Shown here: positions 62,416 to 64,000 of the stretch, piece by piece | How the letters are laid out: the number at the start of each line of letters is the position of its first letter | Position numbering within the stretch: position 1 is the first letter of the stretch | NCBI GenBank assembly: GCA_024138015.1 | Contig: JAMXBB010000010.1 | Span: 14,665,835 to 14,729,834 of the forward strand | From: Lumnitzera littorea | Lineage: Eukaryota; Streptophyta; Magnoliopsida; Myrtales; Combretaceae | Reading direction: 5' to 3' | Length of the DNA stretch: 64,000 nucleotides | Translations under genes and position numbers: made by a program | The notes under the pieces: model-generated | What the model saw: the letters and a program-made list of their open reading frames with translations, nothing else | Told to the model about the DNA's origin: nothing | Database searches by the model: none

Positions 62416-64000
62416 TGTAAACCCCGTAAATTTTACGTTTTAGACTTATAATTGAATTTGAAGGACCAATGGTATTCCCTAGGCTCAATTAGACTGAAGA
62501 AATTAAAATCAAGAAAATTTTAAATCGGAGCCTTAAAAACGAACTAAAAAAACCTTAGAGATAAAGTTCTATAAACCTTAATAGCATAAAAAGACTCTAA
62601 ACCTAAGTATAGGCGACCATAAATTAAAAATCCAAATTGAATGAAAACTCCAAAACCCTAAACCCTAGAGTCGTAAAACCTTAGATTAAACTTCAATCGC
62701 AATGAAAACCCCAAATTAAATCATTTCACTTGAAGTACAAAAATTGCATAAACTCGATAAGGAACGGTAAGAGATGTCTACATATGATAACGATCAATCA
62801 AATTAAGTCAATTAAGGTAATAAATCAATGGGATTATTAATTTACCCCGAATGATACATTTTCTCCAAAAGTAATGCTAAAATTATAAGCGTACCTTCAA
62901 AGCCCTCAAACCCTCATAAACCCCTAAAATGAATTAGAAACAATAATTTAGTGTTAAAAGCCCTAATTTCATTGATAAACTCTAATTATATAGCCACATT
63001 ATTAAGTAATCATTAACAATTCATTAAATTACTGGAACAGCCTTAATTTGCCTTCTAAAATTGTAATCGATTAGCAATAATCAATTCCAACCCTTAGAAA
63101 CCGTAAATTAATTAGATAAAATGATCCAATGGGCTCGATTAACTTAATTAATATGAAAAACCCTAAACTATGTCTAACTATGGCCGTCTATGTTAGTAAT
63201 TAGAGTTGTAAACTTAAATTGCATTTTAATCATCTACATGCATTCATGCATTGGAATTAGCTAAAGATAATCACAATTAACTGTATAAGACAAGATAATG
63301 AGTTAGGAAAACAAGGGGCCACTCACCTTTAGTAGACAAACCATTGCCTTAATAGGCAAAAATCATGAAAACCAAATTGGTCTCCACTTGTGCTTGTACC
63401 ATGCAACTAAGAATGGAAGGGATTTGTTTTCCTACCATGCTCACTCATAATCAACCCCTTTTTGACCTCTCCATTTGTATTTTACTCCATCTTCTTTCCT
63501 AGAATAAACCCTAGAAACACTTTCTAAACATACAATTCAAAAATAAAAGAAAACAAGAAGGAAAGAAATAAGAGTAACCTTCTCGAACCTGGTTAAGCAC
63601 CCACACGCCTCAAGCTATAACTCTCCACCACCACCTCTGAATGACACAAAACCATTTGCATTTGAATCCTCTTTCATCCCCCTTTCTTATCGACAAACAT
63701 GTTTCACCAAAGGAGTTTGTTTTGTTTTCCAAAAATGAAGTGAAATGAGACCTTTCAAATTTCCATCGAGGTAAACTTACACCTTTTTAGCTTTCCTTCT
63801 AGTTTAACTTCATGAGTATCATTCCTAAGCTTAATAACTAAGGAAAAAAATTTATTAAAATACCACCTTTGTTTACCATGTTTACATTCTCATACACGTG
63901 CATTTTCTTAGATTTTTAGTGTAGTAAACATGTTATATTTAACTTTAGAAGCACATAAGTTATAGTAAGATAATAAGTTGTAGTAAGATAATAACTTGAA
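62416..64000 (-). mobile_element. LTR-like block G (partial), inserted in gag
   Basis: Starts TGTAAACCCCGTAAATTTT on the plus strand, i.e. the far end of a minus-oriented LTR ending GGGGTTTACA, comparable with GGGTCTTATA of block C. A C-rich stretch at 63590-63680 parallels 39480-39720 and F's 22560-22780. The right end is outside the window. AATGG (62411-62415) would be one copy of the target duplication. AAACCCTAAACCCTAG at 62653-62668 is a short telomere-like motif. Confidence 0.55.

Noticed and set aside
62653..62668. Telomere-like AAACCCTAAACCCTAG
   Set aside because: Only about two units; too short to argue for an interstitial telomere, and AACCCTA motifs are common in plant DNA.

Overview
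The window reads as nuclear DNA of a dicot plant. It is strongly AT-rich, carries one intron-containing gene of a plant-specific family (COP1-interacting protein 7-like), and is otherwise filled by decayed plant LTR retrotransposons, MITE/hAT-type elements and microsatellites. No bacterial, organellar, rRNA or CRISPR feature was seen. The species cannot be named from the sequence.

Layout. 1-2168 is an LTR-like block cut by the window edge (block A), followed by an AT microsatellite zone. 3848-6365 is a frame-shattered Gypsy pol relic. 6837-15095 (minus strand) is the only convincing host gene: ten coding exons whose junctions fit GT-AG and phase throughout, encoding 1,398 aa. Its 5' leader, with a probable leader intron and three short uORFs, reaches about 16.6 kb. 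16.7-21.2 kb is AT-rich intergenic DNA. 21214-28851 is a degenerate Copia element on the minus strand with both LTRs, split by a 2.65-kb solo LTR (22126-24778) with a perfect 5-bp target duplication. 28.9-35.9 kb is intergenic DNA with small elements: a SINE-like unit, two MITE candidates and a 761-bp hAT-like element with a near-perfect 8-bp duplication.

35.9-50.7 kb is a stack of large LTR-like blocks from one broad family: B and C on plus, D and E on minus. A second LTR/leader relic and a SINE-like unit lie between E and C. 55535-58834 is a 3.3-kb solo LTR of another family with a perfect CTAGT duplication, carrying a 20-bp minisatellite and a tRNA-like stretch. 61.4-62.4 kb has a MITE and a Gypsy gag fragment, which is interrupted by a further LTR-like block (G) running off the right edge.

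The gene and the repeats have no evident shared function. The gene is expected to act in COP1/light signalling by family membership. The repeats record successive insertions: Copia, then solo LTR inside it; Gypsy gag, then LTR G inside it; an older AT-rich repeat, then solo LTR H inside it. No wholly new system was found. The most checkable observations are the uORF cluster in the gene leader, the nested insertions with intact target duplications, and the recurring coding-poor 2.6-3.4-kb LTR family.
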